Source of the DNA: Lewinella sp. IMCC34183
Lineage (GTDB): Bacteria > Bacteroidota > Bacteroidia > Chitinophagales > Saprospiraceae
Direction of reading: 5' to 3'
Length of the DNA stretch: 64,000 bases
Assembly: GCF_003390915.1 (NCBI RefSeq)
Contig: NZ_QMEM01000001.1
Location: 620,001 to 684,000 of the forward strand
The stretch's first letter is position 1, and the number at the start of each line of letters is the position of its first letter. A program made the translations under genes and the position numbers. The notes below the pieces were generated by a model. That model was not told where the DNA came from. It worked only from the letters and a program-made list of their open reading frames with translations, and made no database searches. This document shows positions 1 through 8,301 of this stretch, one piece after another.

Positions 1-1305
1 TTCATAAGCGCTTCCGTCTGGGCGAAGAAGTTGCTCAGCAGGATCGGGTGATGCTCGCCCAGGGGGTTGTGCGATACCGCGGGTGCAATGAAGTCACAGG
101 GAATGATCCGCGTGCCCTGGTGGATGAGCTGATAGAAGGCGTGCTGCCCGTTGGTGCCGGGCTCGCCCCAGATGATGGGGCCCGTGTCGTAGTCCTCGAT
201 GGGGTTGCCGTCGCGGTCCACGCTCTTTCCGTTGCTTTCCATATTACCCTGCTGGAAATAGGCGGGGAAGCGGTGCATGTACTGGTCGTAGGGCAGTATG
301 GCCTCGGTTTCGGCGTCCCAGAAGTTGGTGTACCAGATACCGATCAGCGCCAGCTTGGCGGGCAGGTTATCTTCCAGGGGGGCGTGGCGGAAGTGCTCAT
401 CCATGCTGTGGAGTCCGTCCAGCAATTTGCCGAAGTTGTCGAATCCCACCGTCAGGGCAATGCTCATGCCGATACTGCTGGAAAGGCTGTAGCGGCCGCC
501 CACCCAGTCCCAGAAACCGAACATGTTCTCTTCGTCGATGCCGAAGTCCTTCACGCCCTCCGCGTTAGTGGACAGCGCGATGAAGTGCTTGGCCACGTCC
601 TCCTGACTGCCGCCGTTATCGAGAAACCATTGCCTGGCGCTGCGGGCGTTGGTCATCGTTTCCTGGGTAGTGAAGGTCTTGGAGGCCACCAGGAACAACG
701 TGGTTTCGGGGTCGACCTGCTTCAGCACCTCGGTGAGGTGGGTGCCGTCGATGTTGGAAACGAAATAGACCTCGCGGCCGTCGATCCAGTAGGGCTTCAG
801 GGCCTCGGTCACCATGACCGGACCGAGATCCGACCCCCCGATACCGATATTGACCACCTGGGTGAGCGGCCGGCCGGTATACCCGACGTGTTCGGCCGCG
901 TGGACGCGGTCGCTGAAGCGTTTCATACGGTCCAGTACCTCCTTCACCTCCGGCATCACGTCCTGGCCGTCCACCAGGATGGGCTCCCCGCTTCGGTTGC
1001 GCAGCGCGACGTGCAAGACGGCCCGCTGCTCGGTACCGTTGATCACCTCGCCGGTAAACATCTTCTCGGTAGCCTCCTTGACGCCGCATTCCTCGGCCAG
1101 CCGGGTCAGCAGGTCCAGGGTTTCCTGGGTAAGGATATTTTTGGAATAATCCACCAGGATGTCCTCAAACTGCTGGCTGAGCGAGGCGAACCGCTCCGGG
1201 TCCTGCGCGAAGAGGTCCTTCATGTGCCGCTGCTGCATCTCGTGAGCGTGGATCTCGAGTTCTTTCCAGCTGAGGGTGGTGGTGGGGTTCAGGGTACTGA
1301 GCATG
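1..1305 (-). CDS. pgi: Glucose-6-phosphate isomerase, 3' end cut by window edge
   Basis: Cytosolic enzyme that interconverts glucose 6-phosphate and fructose 6-phosphate in glycolysis and gluconeogenesis. The 435 codons present cover most of a usual 540-550 residue Pgi. The protein starts [16 protein letters not shown], contains the sugar-isomerase phosphate-binding stretch [10 protein letters not shown], the Pgi signature [14 protein letters not shown], and the region [16 protein letters not shown] with the catalytic histidine. The C-terminal ~110 residues with the second signature lie beyond base 1. The ATG at 1305-1303 is chosen because the protein aligns from there as a normal Pgi N-terminus. 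It is divergent from the FAS1 gene, with 187 bp between the starts. Identification is secure; only the 3' end is unknown. Confidence 0.96.
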
Positions 1306-1492
1306 GGTGTAATTTTTGCGATTCGCCATAGATACGCCTCCCCCGGGAATATGTGCACCGCCGGGGAAGGATTCGGTGGAGTGGGCCGGCGCCGGCGCGT
1401 TTCCGAACATCGCCACCGGGGGTCACGTTTTAGAGGTACCAACATCCGGTATTCCGGATTCTAGCATATTTCTGTTTACAAAACCTTCAAAG

Positions 1493-2830
1493 ATGAAAAC
1501 TATATTATCCACCCTGCTGGCCCTGCTTGTGGTCGCAGCGCTTACGCCTTCTAATCTTTCCGCACAAACCCCGATGACCAACTCGGGATCGACCGACGAC
1601 ATGAGCCAATCGAATATGGGCGATGCCCAGACGATCGCTCAGCTGGCGGCGGAAAACCCCGACCTCAGCATCCTGGTAAAGGCCCTGAAAGCTACCGGAT
1701 ATGATCAACCCCTTTCCGACGCAAGCGCCAGCTTCACGGTTTTCGCCCCGACCAACGCCGCCTTCGAGGCCCTGCCCGCCGGTGTACTGGATAACCTGAT
1801 GAAGCCGGAGAACGCCAACTCGCTGAAGTACCTGCTGATGTACCACGTCTCGCCCAACCTGGTGAGGGCCAGTGACATCGCTACTAAGGTAGCCGACGCC
1901 GACAACGGCCAGATCTCGCCCCAGACCCTCCACGGTGACCTTACCGTAACCGAACAGAACGGTAAGGTGATGATCAAGGACGCCGCTGGTCGCACCGCCA
2001 CCGTAACCCAGGCCGACATTGTTGCCAGCAACGGAGTCGTTCACGTAATCGACAAAGTGCTGGTACCCGGAAACGTAGACGTAGCCAGCCTGGCCACCGA
2101 TTCCGATATGGCCATGCAGGCCATGGAAAAGGACGCCAAGGACTCCAGCGAAGGTCTGTGGGGAGATGTAAAGGAAACCGGTAAGGAAGTAGGAAACGCC
2201 ATTGGCAACGCCGCCGATGCCGTAGCCAACACCGCTTCGAGTGCCTATAAAGGTGCCAAGGAAGAAGTGAAGGAAACCTACAATGAGGTGACCACCTCCG
2301 ACCGCGACATGGACGAAGACGCCATGAACACCACCACCTCTACGATGAACCGCAGCACCGCCAATACCGGTTCCGCACCCGACGCCACCATCGCCGAGGT
2401 AGCCTCCAGCAACAGCAACTTCAGCAAGCTGGTCACCGCCGCCAAGTCGGCCGACCTGGTCAACCTGCTGAACAGCAACGGTGAGTTCACCGTGTTCGCC
2501 CCGACCAACGCTGCCTTTGACGCCCTGCCCGACAGCACCTCTAACATGCTGATGCAGGCCGGAAATCAGGACATGCTTAAGACCCTGCTTTCCTACCACG
2601 TGATCGCTTCCAAGATCTCCGCCGCCGACCTGATGAAGGCCATTGAAAAGAGCAACGGTTACTTCCGCATCCAAACCATTAGCGGCAGCAGCCTGATCGC
2701 TTCCATGGACGGTGACAACGTCATCCTGACCGACGGAAACGGCGAGTACGCCACCGTAACCGACACCGATATTGAAGCCAGCAACGGAATCATCCACGCC
2801 ATCGACGGCGTGCTGACGCCCCGCAACTAA
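1493..2830 (+). CDS. Secreted protein with two fasciclin (FAS1) domains
   Basis: Predicted secreted or periplasmic adhesion-type protein of 445 residues. Residues 1-24 form a signal peptide (MKTILSTLLALLVVAAL... ending in SAQ). FAS1 domain 1 covers about residues 40-190 and domain 2 about 300-445. Both carry the FAS1 hallmark FAPTNAAF.ALP and the later ASNG(V/I).H.ID..L.P motif. Between them lies a ~90-residue polar linker (WGDVKETGKEVGNAIGNAAD...) that looks like an amphipathic CsbD/YtxH-like helix rich in A, K, E and G. The frame stays open upstream to 1316, but the ATG at 1493 gives the signal peptide directly and is preferred. It appears to be a single-gene transcript, with a strong terminator just downstream. 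FAS1 proteins generally mediate adhesion; the ligand here is unknown. Confidence 0.9.
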   Translation: MKTILSTLLALLVVAALTPSNLSAQTPMTNSGSTDDMSQSNMGDAQTIAQLAAENPDLSILVKALKATGYDQPLSDASASFTVFAPTNAAFEALPAGVLDNLMKPENANSLKYLLMYHVSPNLVRASDIATKVADADNGQISPQTLHGDLTVTEQNGKVMIKDAAGRTATVTQADIVASNGVVHVIDKVLVPGNVDVASLATDSDMAMQAMEKDAKDSSEGLWGDVKETGKEVGNAIGNAADAVANTASSAYKGAKEEVKETYNEVTTSDRDMDEDAMNTTTSTMNRSTANTGSAPDATIAEVASSNSNFSKLVTAAKSADLVNLLNSNGEFTVFAPTNAAFDALPDSTSNMLMQAGNQDMLKTLLSYHVIASKISAADLMKAIEKSNGYFRIQTISGSSLIASMDGDNVILTDGNGEYATVTDTDIEASNGIIHAIDGVLTPRN

Positions 2831-2857
2831 CCGGTAACTCCCGCCTGATATCATCGT

Positions 2858-2900
2858 GAGAGCGGCCGTCACCTTCGGGTGGCGGTCGCTCTCGTGATTT
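2858..2900 (+). terminator. Rho-independent-like terminator after the FAS1 gene
   Basis: A 16-bp stem (2858-2873 with 2878-2893, two G-U-type mismatches) is closed by a TTCG tetraloop and followed by a short T-rich stretch (GTGATTTTGG). It begins 27 bp after the FAS1 stop codon. Confidence 0.75.
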
Positions 2901-3216
2901 TGGGGCCACCGAAACTTTTGTCCCCGCTATGAAGACATATTGATATTATGCTTATATTACCTGGGCTACGCGCTGCGTAGCGGACCCCAATCCTGACAAC
3001 CCTTTTTTGCGGATTATAAAACCTAACGGAACGGACTCTCCGACGTTACGGCGACGGGTACCCACCGCCTTGACTGTTTTATTTGTTAGAGAGACGCTGT
3101 GAACGCAGTCTGGCCAAGTTCACTGGTGTTCTTATCGCTCGACACGCCGGTTGAGCTCCGTTCCGGTTTTTGCTGGTTGCTATCCCACAGTTACCTTGGG
3201 GGTCAAATTGCCCCCC
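2901..3216. other. Intergenic region before the BNR-repeat gene
   Basis: This 316-bp stretch is more AT-rich than its surroundings at about 2935-3025 and holds a small hairpin (CTACGCGCTGCGTAG, 2967-2981). It must contain the promoter of the downstream gene, but I see no convincing TAnnTTTG element. The downstream reading frame is open from a TTG at 3151, but that extension does not look like protein. Confidence 0.5.
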
Positions 3217-6093
3217 ATGCCTCGTAACCGGATTCTCTGCCTGTTCCTGCTTTTCCTTTGCACCTGCGTCCGCGCCCAACGGCCGACGCCCGCCGCCGAG
3301 CGGGAAGCCGGGTATACCCAACGGACGGCCCTCCGCGAGGCGTCTCCCCTGCAGGGACTACCCTTTACCAATATCGGTCCCAGCATCATGAGTGGCCGGG
3401 TGGCCGACGTAGCCGTGGACCCCACCGATCCCACCCACTTTTACGTAGCCTACGCCAGCGGCGGCCTCTGGGAGACACTTGATAACGGCAGCACCTTTAC
3501 GCCCCTCTTTCAGCAGGAGGCGGTCATGACCATCGGCGACCTGGACGTGCACTGGCCGAGCGGTACCATCTACCTGGGTTCGGGCGAGGTCAATAGCAGC
3601 CGCAGCTCCTACGCGGGCAATGGCGTGTACAAGAGTACCGACGGAGGAGAAAGCTGGGAGCACCTGGGCCTTGACGAAACGCACCACATCGGTCGCGTGA
3701 TCGTTGACCAGAAGGATCCCCGCCGGGTCTGGGTAGCCGCGCTGGGGCACCTGTACGGCCCCAATCCCGAGCGCGGTGTGTACCGCACAACCGACGGCGG
3801 GGCCACCTGGCAGCAGACCCTGGCCATCAACGACAGTACCGGCGTGGTGGACCTGATCCGCGACCCCCGCAAACCCGACGAACTCTTCGCCGCCGCCTGG
3901 CAGCGCGAACGCAAGGCGTGGGACTTCACGGAGAGCGGCCGCGGTTCCGGCATCTACCGCAGTACCGATGCGGGACGCACCTGGTCGCTACTATCCACGG
4001 AAGGCGCGGGCTTCCCGGTCGGTGAGGGCGTAGGCCGCATCGGCCTGGCCGTCAGCTACGACAAGCGGGGGCGGCGTCACCTGTACGCCAGTCTCGATAA
4101 TTACTTTCTGCGTGACCCGGAAGCTCCCGATTCCACGACCCTGACCAAGAACCAGCTGCGGACCATGCCCAAGGAAGATCTGCTGCGCCTGGAAACCTAC
4201 CTGTTGGAGGACTTTTTGCGCTCCAACGGCTTCCCGCGGGAGCTCGACGCCGCCACCGTGCGGCAGCGGGTCGAGGACGGTGACCTTACGCCCCTGCAGC
4301 TCGTCGAGTACCTTGAAGACGCTAACAGCACCCTGTTCGAGACACCGGTGAAGGGTTTCGAGCTGTACCATTCCACGAACGACGGCAAAAAATGGAGCCG
4401 GACCCACGACGACTACCTCGACGATATCTACTACAGCTACGGCTACTACTTCGGTTCCCTGGCGGTGGATCCCAATAATCCGCAGACGATCTACGCCATG
4501 GGTGTACCCATCGTCAAGTCGACCGACGGCGGCAAGACCTGGAGCGGGGCCAATGGCGCCAACGTGCACTCCGACCACCACTACCTCTGGATCAATCCCG
4601 ACCGGCCCGATCACCTCATCAACGGCAACGACGGCGGCATCAACATCAGCTACAACGGCGGCGATACCTGGCTGAAGGCCAACGTGCCGCCCGTAGGTCA
4701 GTACTACGCGGTAGCCGTGGACGATCACCCCGACGGCTACCGGGTCTATGGCGGACTGCAGGACAACGGGACCTGGCGCGGGCCCCACGACTACACGCCC
4801 AGCCTTGGCTGGCAGCAAGACGGGGAATATCCTTACAAGTCGCTCTTTGGCGGCGACGGCATGCAGGTTGAGGTCGATCCCCGGGACAACGAGACGGCCT
4901 ACGTCGGCTTCCAGTTCGGCAACTACTACCGCGTTAACCCGAAAGAGGGTACGCGTACCTACGTCACCCCGCGGCACGAGCTCGGCCAGCGCCCCTACCG
5001 ATGGAACTGGCAGACGCCCATCCTGATCAGCCCGCACCAGCCCGATATCTTCTATATGGGCTCCAATCACTTTCACCGCAGCTTCGACCGCGGAGATAAT
5101 TTTGAGACCCTGGGGCCCGACCTGACCGGCGGCGGAAGGCGCGGCGACGTAGCCTTTGGCACCCTTTCGACGATCGACGAGTCGCCGCTCCGCTTCGGCC
5201 TGCTGTATACCGGTAGTGACGACGGACGCGTGCACCGCAGCCGCGACGGCGGCCAGAACTGGGAGCGCCTCACGGGCTTTCCCGACGGCCTTTGGGTAGC
5301 CCGCGTCGATGCCTCCCACGCCACGGAGGGCGTCGTTTACCTCGGTCTGAACGGCTACCGCGACGACAACTTCGAAAGCCACGTCTACCGCAGCACGTAT
5401 TACGGAGATACCTGGACGCGCATCGGCACCGATCTTCCCGCCGAACCGGTCAACGTGATCAAGGAAGACCCCCTCAATCCCGCCCTGCTCTACGTGGGCA
5501 CCGACCACGGGCTTTACGTCAGCCTGGACACCGGCGCCACCTTTACCACCGCCATCGACCTGCCCGCCGTGGCCGTCCACGACGTCGTCGTTCAACCCAC
5601 GGCCCACGACCTGATCGTCGGCACCCACGGCCGCAGTCTCTACCGCAGCCCCGTCGGCCTGCTGCAGCAGATAGCGGGGGCGGCCTCCCCCACCCTCACG
5701 CTTGCCGAGGTCCCCGACCAGCGCTACTCCAGCCGCTACGGCTCGGCGAGCTGGTACACCGACGATACCACGCCGGAGGTCACCCTGCAGGCCTACGTAC
5801 CGGCGGCGGACGCGGGTGCGGAGTTGCGGGTGAAGAACGCGGCCGGTTCGGTATTGCACACCCAGGCGGTGAACCTGACCCGCGGCTTCAACACCATCAC
5901 GTACGACCTCAGTTTTACGGCGGACAAGGCCGGTGAGATACAGGAAGCCCTCAACGCGGAGCGCAAGGACAACAAAAAACCGGTAACGGTGGAGGCCGCC
6001 GAAAACGGGAGCTATTACCTGCGCGCCGGCACCTATACGCTGGAGCTCGAAGCGGGTGGAGAGACCGCTACTACGCCCCTGAAGGTGAAGTAG
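3217..6093 (+). CDS. Secreted BNR/VPS10-type beta-propeller protein
   Basis: A 958-residue exported protein of the sortilin/VPS10-like, glycosyl-hydrolase BNR-repeat superfamily common in Bacteroidota. A signal peptide covers residues 1-20 (MPRNRILCLFLLFLCTC, cut after RAQ). About ten BNR/Asp-box repeats of the form S.DGG..W follow (STDGGESW, TTDGGATW, STDAGRTW, STDGGKTW, SYNGGDTW, SRDGGQNW and others), which suggests a ten-bladed propeller. The last ~100 residues look like an Ig-like FlgD-type domain ending TTPLKVK. No type IX sorting motif is obvious. The ATG at 3217 is chosen because the signal peptide starts there; the frame upstream is open but carries no alternative ATG. Whether it is a peptidase-associated, carbohydrate-binding or purely binding protein cannot be decided from sequence. 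Confidence 0.88.
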   Translation: MPRNRILCLFLLFLCTCVRAQRPTPAAEREAGYTQRTALREASPLQGLPFTNIGPSIMSGRVADVAVDPTDPTHFYVAYASGGLWETLDNGSTFTPLFQQEAVMTIGDLDVHWPSGTIYLGSGEVNSSRSSYAGNGVYKSTDGGESWEHLGLDETHHIGRVIVDQKDPRRVWVAALGHLYGPNPERGVYRTTDGGATWQQTLAINDSTGVVDLIRDPRKPDELFAAAWQRERKAWDFTESGRGSGIYRSTDAGRTWSLLSTEGAGFPVGEGVGRIGLAVSYDKRGRRHLYASLDNYFLRDPEAPDSTTLTKNQLRTMPKEDLLRLETYLLEDFLRSNGFPRELDAATVRQRVEDGDLTPLQLVEYLEDANSTLFETPVKGFELYHSTNDGKKWSRTHDDYLDDIYYSYGYYFGSLAVDPNNPQTIYAMGVPIVKSTDGGKTWSGANGANVHSDHHYLWINPDRPDHLINGNDGGINISYNGGDTWLKANVPPVGQYYAVAVDDHPDGYRVYGGLQDNGTWRGPHDYTPSLGWQQDGEYPYKSLFGGDGMQVEVDPRDNETAYVGFQFGNYYRVNPKEGTRTYVTPRHELGQRPYRWNWQTPILISPHQPDIFYMGSNHFHRSFDRGDNFETLGPDLTGGGRRGDVAFGTLSTIDESPLRFGLLYTGSDDGRVHRSRDGGQNWERLTGFPDGLWVARVDASHATEGVVYLGLNGYRDDNFESHVYRSTYYGDTWTRIGTDLPAEPVNVIKEDPLNPALLYVGTDHGLYVSLDTGATFTTAIDLPAVAVHDVVVQPTAHDLIVGTHGRSLYRSPVGLLQQIAGAASPTLTLAEVPDQRYSSRYGSASWYTDDTTPEVTLQAYVPAADAGAELRVKNAAGSVLHTQAVNLTRGFNTITYDLSFTADKAGEIQEALNAERKDNKKPVTVEAAENGSYYLRAGTYTLELEAGGETATTPLKVK

Positions 6094-6097
6094 GCGA

Positions 6098-6949
6098 TCA
6101 GCCGTGTACGGCGCTGAAGTCGTCCCGCCCGAGGCCGGCGGCCTTGGCGCGTCCGTAGATTTCCCGGCCGGTGGCGGCCTGGGGCACCGGGGAGTTTGCC
6201 GCGAAGGCCGCTTCGACCACGAGGTTGACGTCCTTATGCATCAATTCAAGTGGAAAGGAGGCATCGGAATAATCCCCGCTCCGCATCTTCTCCACCTTGC
6301 TCTTTACGAAGGGGGCAATGACGGGCAGGCCGGGGAGGTTGTCCAGCAGGAAGTCGTGGCTCAGCCCGAGGGCTTCCCCGAGACGAACCGTTTCGGAAAA
6401 AGCGGCCATGCTCTGGGCCAGCAGGTTATTAATGAGGATCTTATAGACCGCGCCGCGGTCCGGCTCCATCCCCACGTGGACGATTCCATCGCTGTAGGCC
6501 GCCAGGACGTCACGGCATTCCTCCAGGGTTTGCCCGTCGCCACCGACCAGTACCTTAAGCGTGCCCTGCTCCGCCGGTTCGCGGGTACCCGATACGGGGA
6601 CGCCCAGGTAGCGGACCCCGGCCTGCCGGGCCGCCGCGGCGCTTTCGCCGGCAAAGGCCGGACCGACCGTGGAAGCGTCCGCCCAGATGGCGCCCTCCTG
6701 CATGGCCTCGAGTACCCCTCCCTCCAGCACGACGCTGCGGACTACCTCCGGGGTAGCGAGCATCGAGAGAACCAGGTCGGCTTCGGAAACTGCCCCGGTA
6801 ATAGAGTCGGCGGATGCGGCCCCGGCGTCGACCAGGTCCCTGACCGGCTCCGGCGAGCGGTTCCAAACGGTGAGGCGGTGGTCGGTGGCGAGGATGTGGC
6901 GGGCCATGCGGGAGCCCATGATGCCCAGTCCAAGGAAGGTAACGTTCAT
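6098..6949 (-). CDS. NAD(P)-dependent beta-hydroxyacid dehydrogenase (GLYR/HIBADH family)
   Basis: A 283-residue cytosolic reductase of the 3-hydroxyisobutyrate dehydrogenase superfamily. An N-terminal Rossmann fold shows GLGIMG at residues 6-11. The substrate-binding stretch PVSGTREPAEQGTL and the C-terminal pattern FPLELMHKD...AAGLGRDDFSAVH are closest to glyoxylate/succinic semialdehyde reductases (GLYR type) rather than to valine-pathway HIBADH. The catalytic lysine sits in AVYKILINN. The ATG at 6949 is chosen because it puts the nucleotide-binding motif at the N-terminus; the open frame upstream to 7033 is not protein-like. It follows the alcohol dehydrogenase on the same strand, but a strong terminator separates the two. 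Its stop codon is 4 bp from the convergent BNR gene. The exact substrate is inferred. Confidence 0.85.
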   Translation of the reverse strand: MNVTFLGLGIMGSRMARHILATDHRLTVWNRSPEPVRDLVDAGAASADSITGAVSEADLVLSMLATPEVVRSVVLEGGVLEAMQEGAIWADASTVGPAFAGESAAAARQAGVRYLGVPVSGTREPAEQGTLKVLVGGDGQTLEECRDVLAAYSDGIVHVGMEPDRGAVYKILINNLLAQSMAAFSETVRLGEALGLSHDFLLDNLPGLPVIAPFVKSKVEKMRSGDYSDASFPLELMHKDVNLVVEAAFAANSPVPQAATGREIYGRAKAAGLGRDDFSAVHG

Positions 6950-6969
6950 GACGGTTGGATTTTTTTTGC

Positions 6970-7006
6970 AAAAAAGTGGCCACGCGCGGAATGCTCCGGC
7001 GTGGCC
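6970..7006 (-). terminator. Strong Rho-independent terminator after the alcohol dehydrogenase
   Basis: On the minus strand, an 8-bp perfect stem GGCCACGC/GCGTGGCC (7006-6999 with 6985-6978) contains an inner CGGA/TCCG stem and is followed by ACTTTTTTGC. It lies 39 bp after the dehydrogenase stop codon and upstream of the GLYR gene, so the latter probably has its own promoter or relies on readthrough. Confidence 0.88.
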
Positions 7007-7044
7007 AATGAGTGTTGCCCGCCAGGCGGGCACACAGTGGTGTT

Positions 7045-8217
7045 TTACGGCTTCAGGACGACCTTAATGCAGCCGTCTTCCTTATCGCGGAACTTGGCGT
7101 ACATCGCCGGGGCGTTCTCCAGCGGTTCGGTGTGGGTGATCATGAAGCTGGGGTCGATCTCTCCCTTTTCGATCTTCTCGAGCAGCGGCTTCATGTAGTG
7201 CTGAACGTTGGTCTGTCCCATCTTCCAGGTGAGGCCCTTGTTCATGGCGGCTCCCATTGGTACGGTTACGCTCTGTGCATATACCCCGGGGATAGACAGC
7301 GTACCTCCCTTACGGCAGGCCATGATCGCCTGTTGCAGTACGTAGGGATGGTCCGATTGGAGGTGAGCGGTCTGCTTCAGGCTGTCGGCGGTGGCCGATA
7401 CCATGTTGGCGGCGTGGGATTCGGCGCCGACGGCGTCGATGCAGCGGTCGGGGCCGCGGCCGCCGGTCATATCGTTGAGTTTGCCGACGATGTCGTCCTC
7501 CTTGGAGAAGTCCAGGGTTTCCACGTTGCAGTGTTGCCGTGCCATTTCGAGGCGCTCGGGCACCTGATCGATGGCGATTACGCGGCCGGCCCCCATCATC
7601 CAGGCACTCTTCATGGTGAAGAGCCCCACGGGGCCACAGCCCCAGATGGCTACGGTATCTCCCTCCTCGATCTGGGCGTTCTCGGCGGCCATGTAGCCGG
7701 TGGGGAAAATGTCGGAGAGGAACAGGACCTTTTCATCGGCAAGGTCACTCTCGATCTTGATGGTACCGTGGTCGGCGTAGGGAACGCGGAGGTACTCGGC
7801 CTGCCCACCGGGAATACCACCCAGCAGGTGGGAGAAACCAAAGAGTCCGGCGGGGGAATGGCCCATGGCCTTGACGGCATTCTCCGCCTTGGGGTTGGAG
7901 TTGTCGCACATGGAGTAGAGGTCCTGCTCGCAGAACCAGCAGTGCCCGCAGGAAATGGTGAAGGAGACGACCACGCGATCGCCTTTCTTGATGTTTTTGA
8001 CGGCGGATCCTACCTCTTCCACGATGCCCATGGGCTCGTGGCCGATAATATCGCCGGCCTTCATCATCGGTACGAAGCCGTCGTAGAGGTGAAGGTCGGA
8101 ACCGCAGATGGCGGTCGACGTGATGCGGATGATGGCGTCAGTGGGTAGTTCGATCTTGGGGTCGGGGTGGGTGTCGACGCGGACATCTCCCTGGCCGTGG
8201 TACGTTAATGCTCTCAT
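7045..8217 (-). CDS. Zinc-dependent alcohol dehydrogenase
   Basis: A 390-residue medium-chain dehydrogenase/reductase of the zinc type, related to glutathione-independent formaldehyde dehydrogenase-like enzymes. Catalytic zinc ligands are visible as C38 (TAICGSDLH) and H60-E61 (GHE). The structural zinc is held by C90, C93, C96 and C104 ([15 protein letters not shown]). The cofactor fold shows GCGPVGLF. An insertion around [17 protein letters not shown], typical of the long formaldehyde dehydrogenase-like subgroup, is present. The ATG at 8217 begins [14 protein letters not shown], a standard start for the family. It lies 84 bp after tamL on the same strand and is followed by a terminator. The alcohol or aldehyde substrate cannot be read from the sequence. 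Confidence 0.9.
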   Translation of the reverse strand: MRALTYHGQGDVRVDTHPDPKIELPTDAIIRITSTAICGSDLHLYDGFVPMMKAGDIIGHEPMGIVEEVGSAVKNIKKGDRVVVSFTISCGHCWFCEQDLYSMCDNSNPKAENAVKAMGHSPAGLFGFSHLLGGIPGGQAEYLRVPYADHGTIKIESDLADEKVLFLSDIFPTGYMAAENAQIEEGDTVAIWGCGPVGLFTMKSAWMMGAGRVIAIDQVPERLEMARQHCNVETLDFSKEDDIVGKLNDMTGGRGPDRCIDAVGAESHAANMVSATADSLKQTAHLQSDHPYVLQQAIMACRKGGTLSIPGVYAQSVTVPMGAAMNKGLTWKMGQTNVQHYMKPLLEKIEKGEIDPSFMITHTEPLENAPAMYAKFRDKEDGCIKVVLKP

Positions 8218-8301
8218 GTAGTGTGTTTTCTAATATACCGGAATAGAGAGCGATCAGTTCGTACGTGACCAGTGTTAGGTCAGCGAATCTTCGCCCGGCG
8301 G

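Noticed and set aside
1505-2872. A 455-codon open frame on the minus strand opposite the FAS1 gene
   Set aside because: The composition (G, V and H rich, no domain) is that of an antisense shadow in GC-rich DNA, and the plus-strand gene has clear FAS1 motifs and a signal peptide.
2960-2990. Possible second sigma-54 promoter (CTGGGCTACGCGCTGCG)
   Set aside because: GG and GC have the right spacing, but only about half of the consensus positions match, and the sequence is itself a hairpin.
3991-5859. A 622-codon minus-strand frame opposite the BNR gene
   Set aside because: It lacks a recognisable domain and is rich in V, G and A as expected from reading opposite a GC-rich gene. The plus strand has repeated Asp-box motifs.
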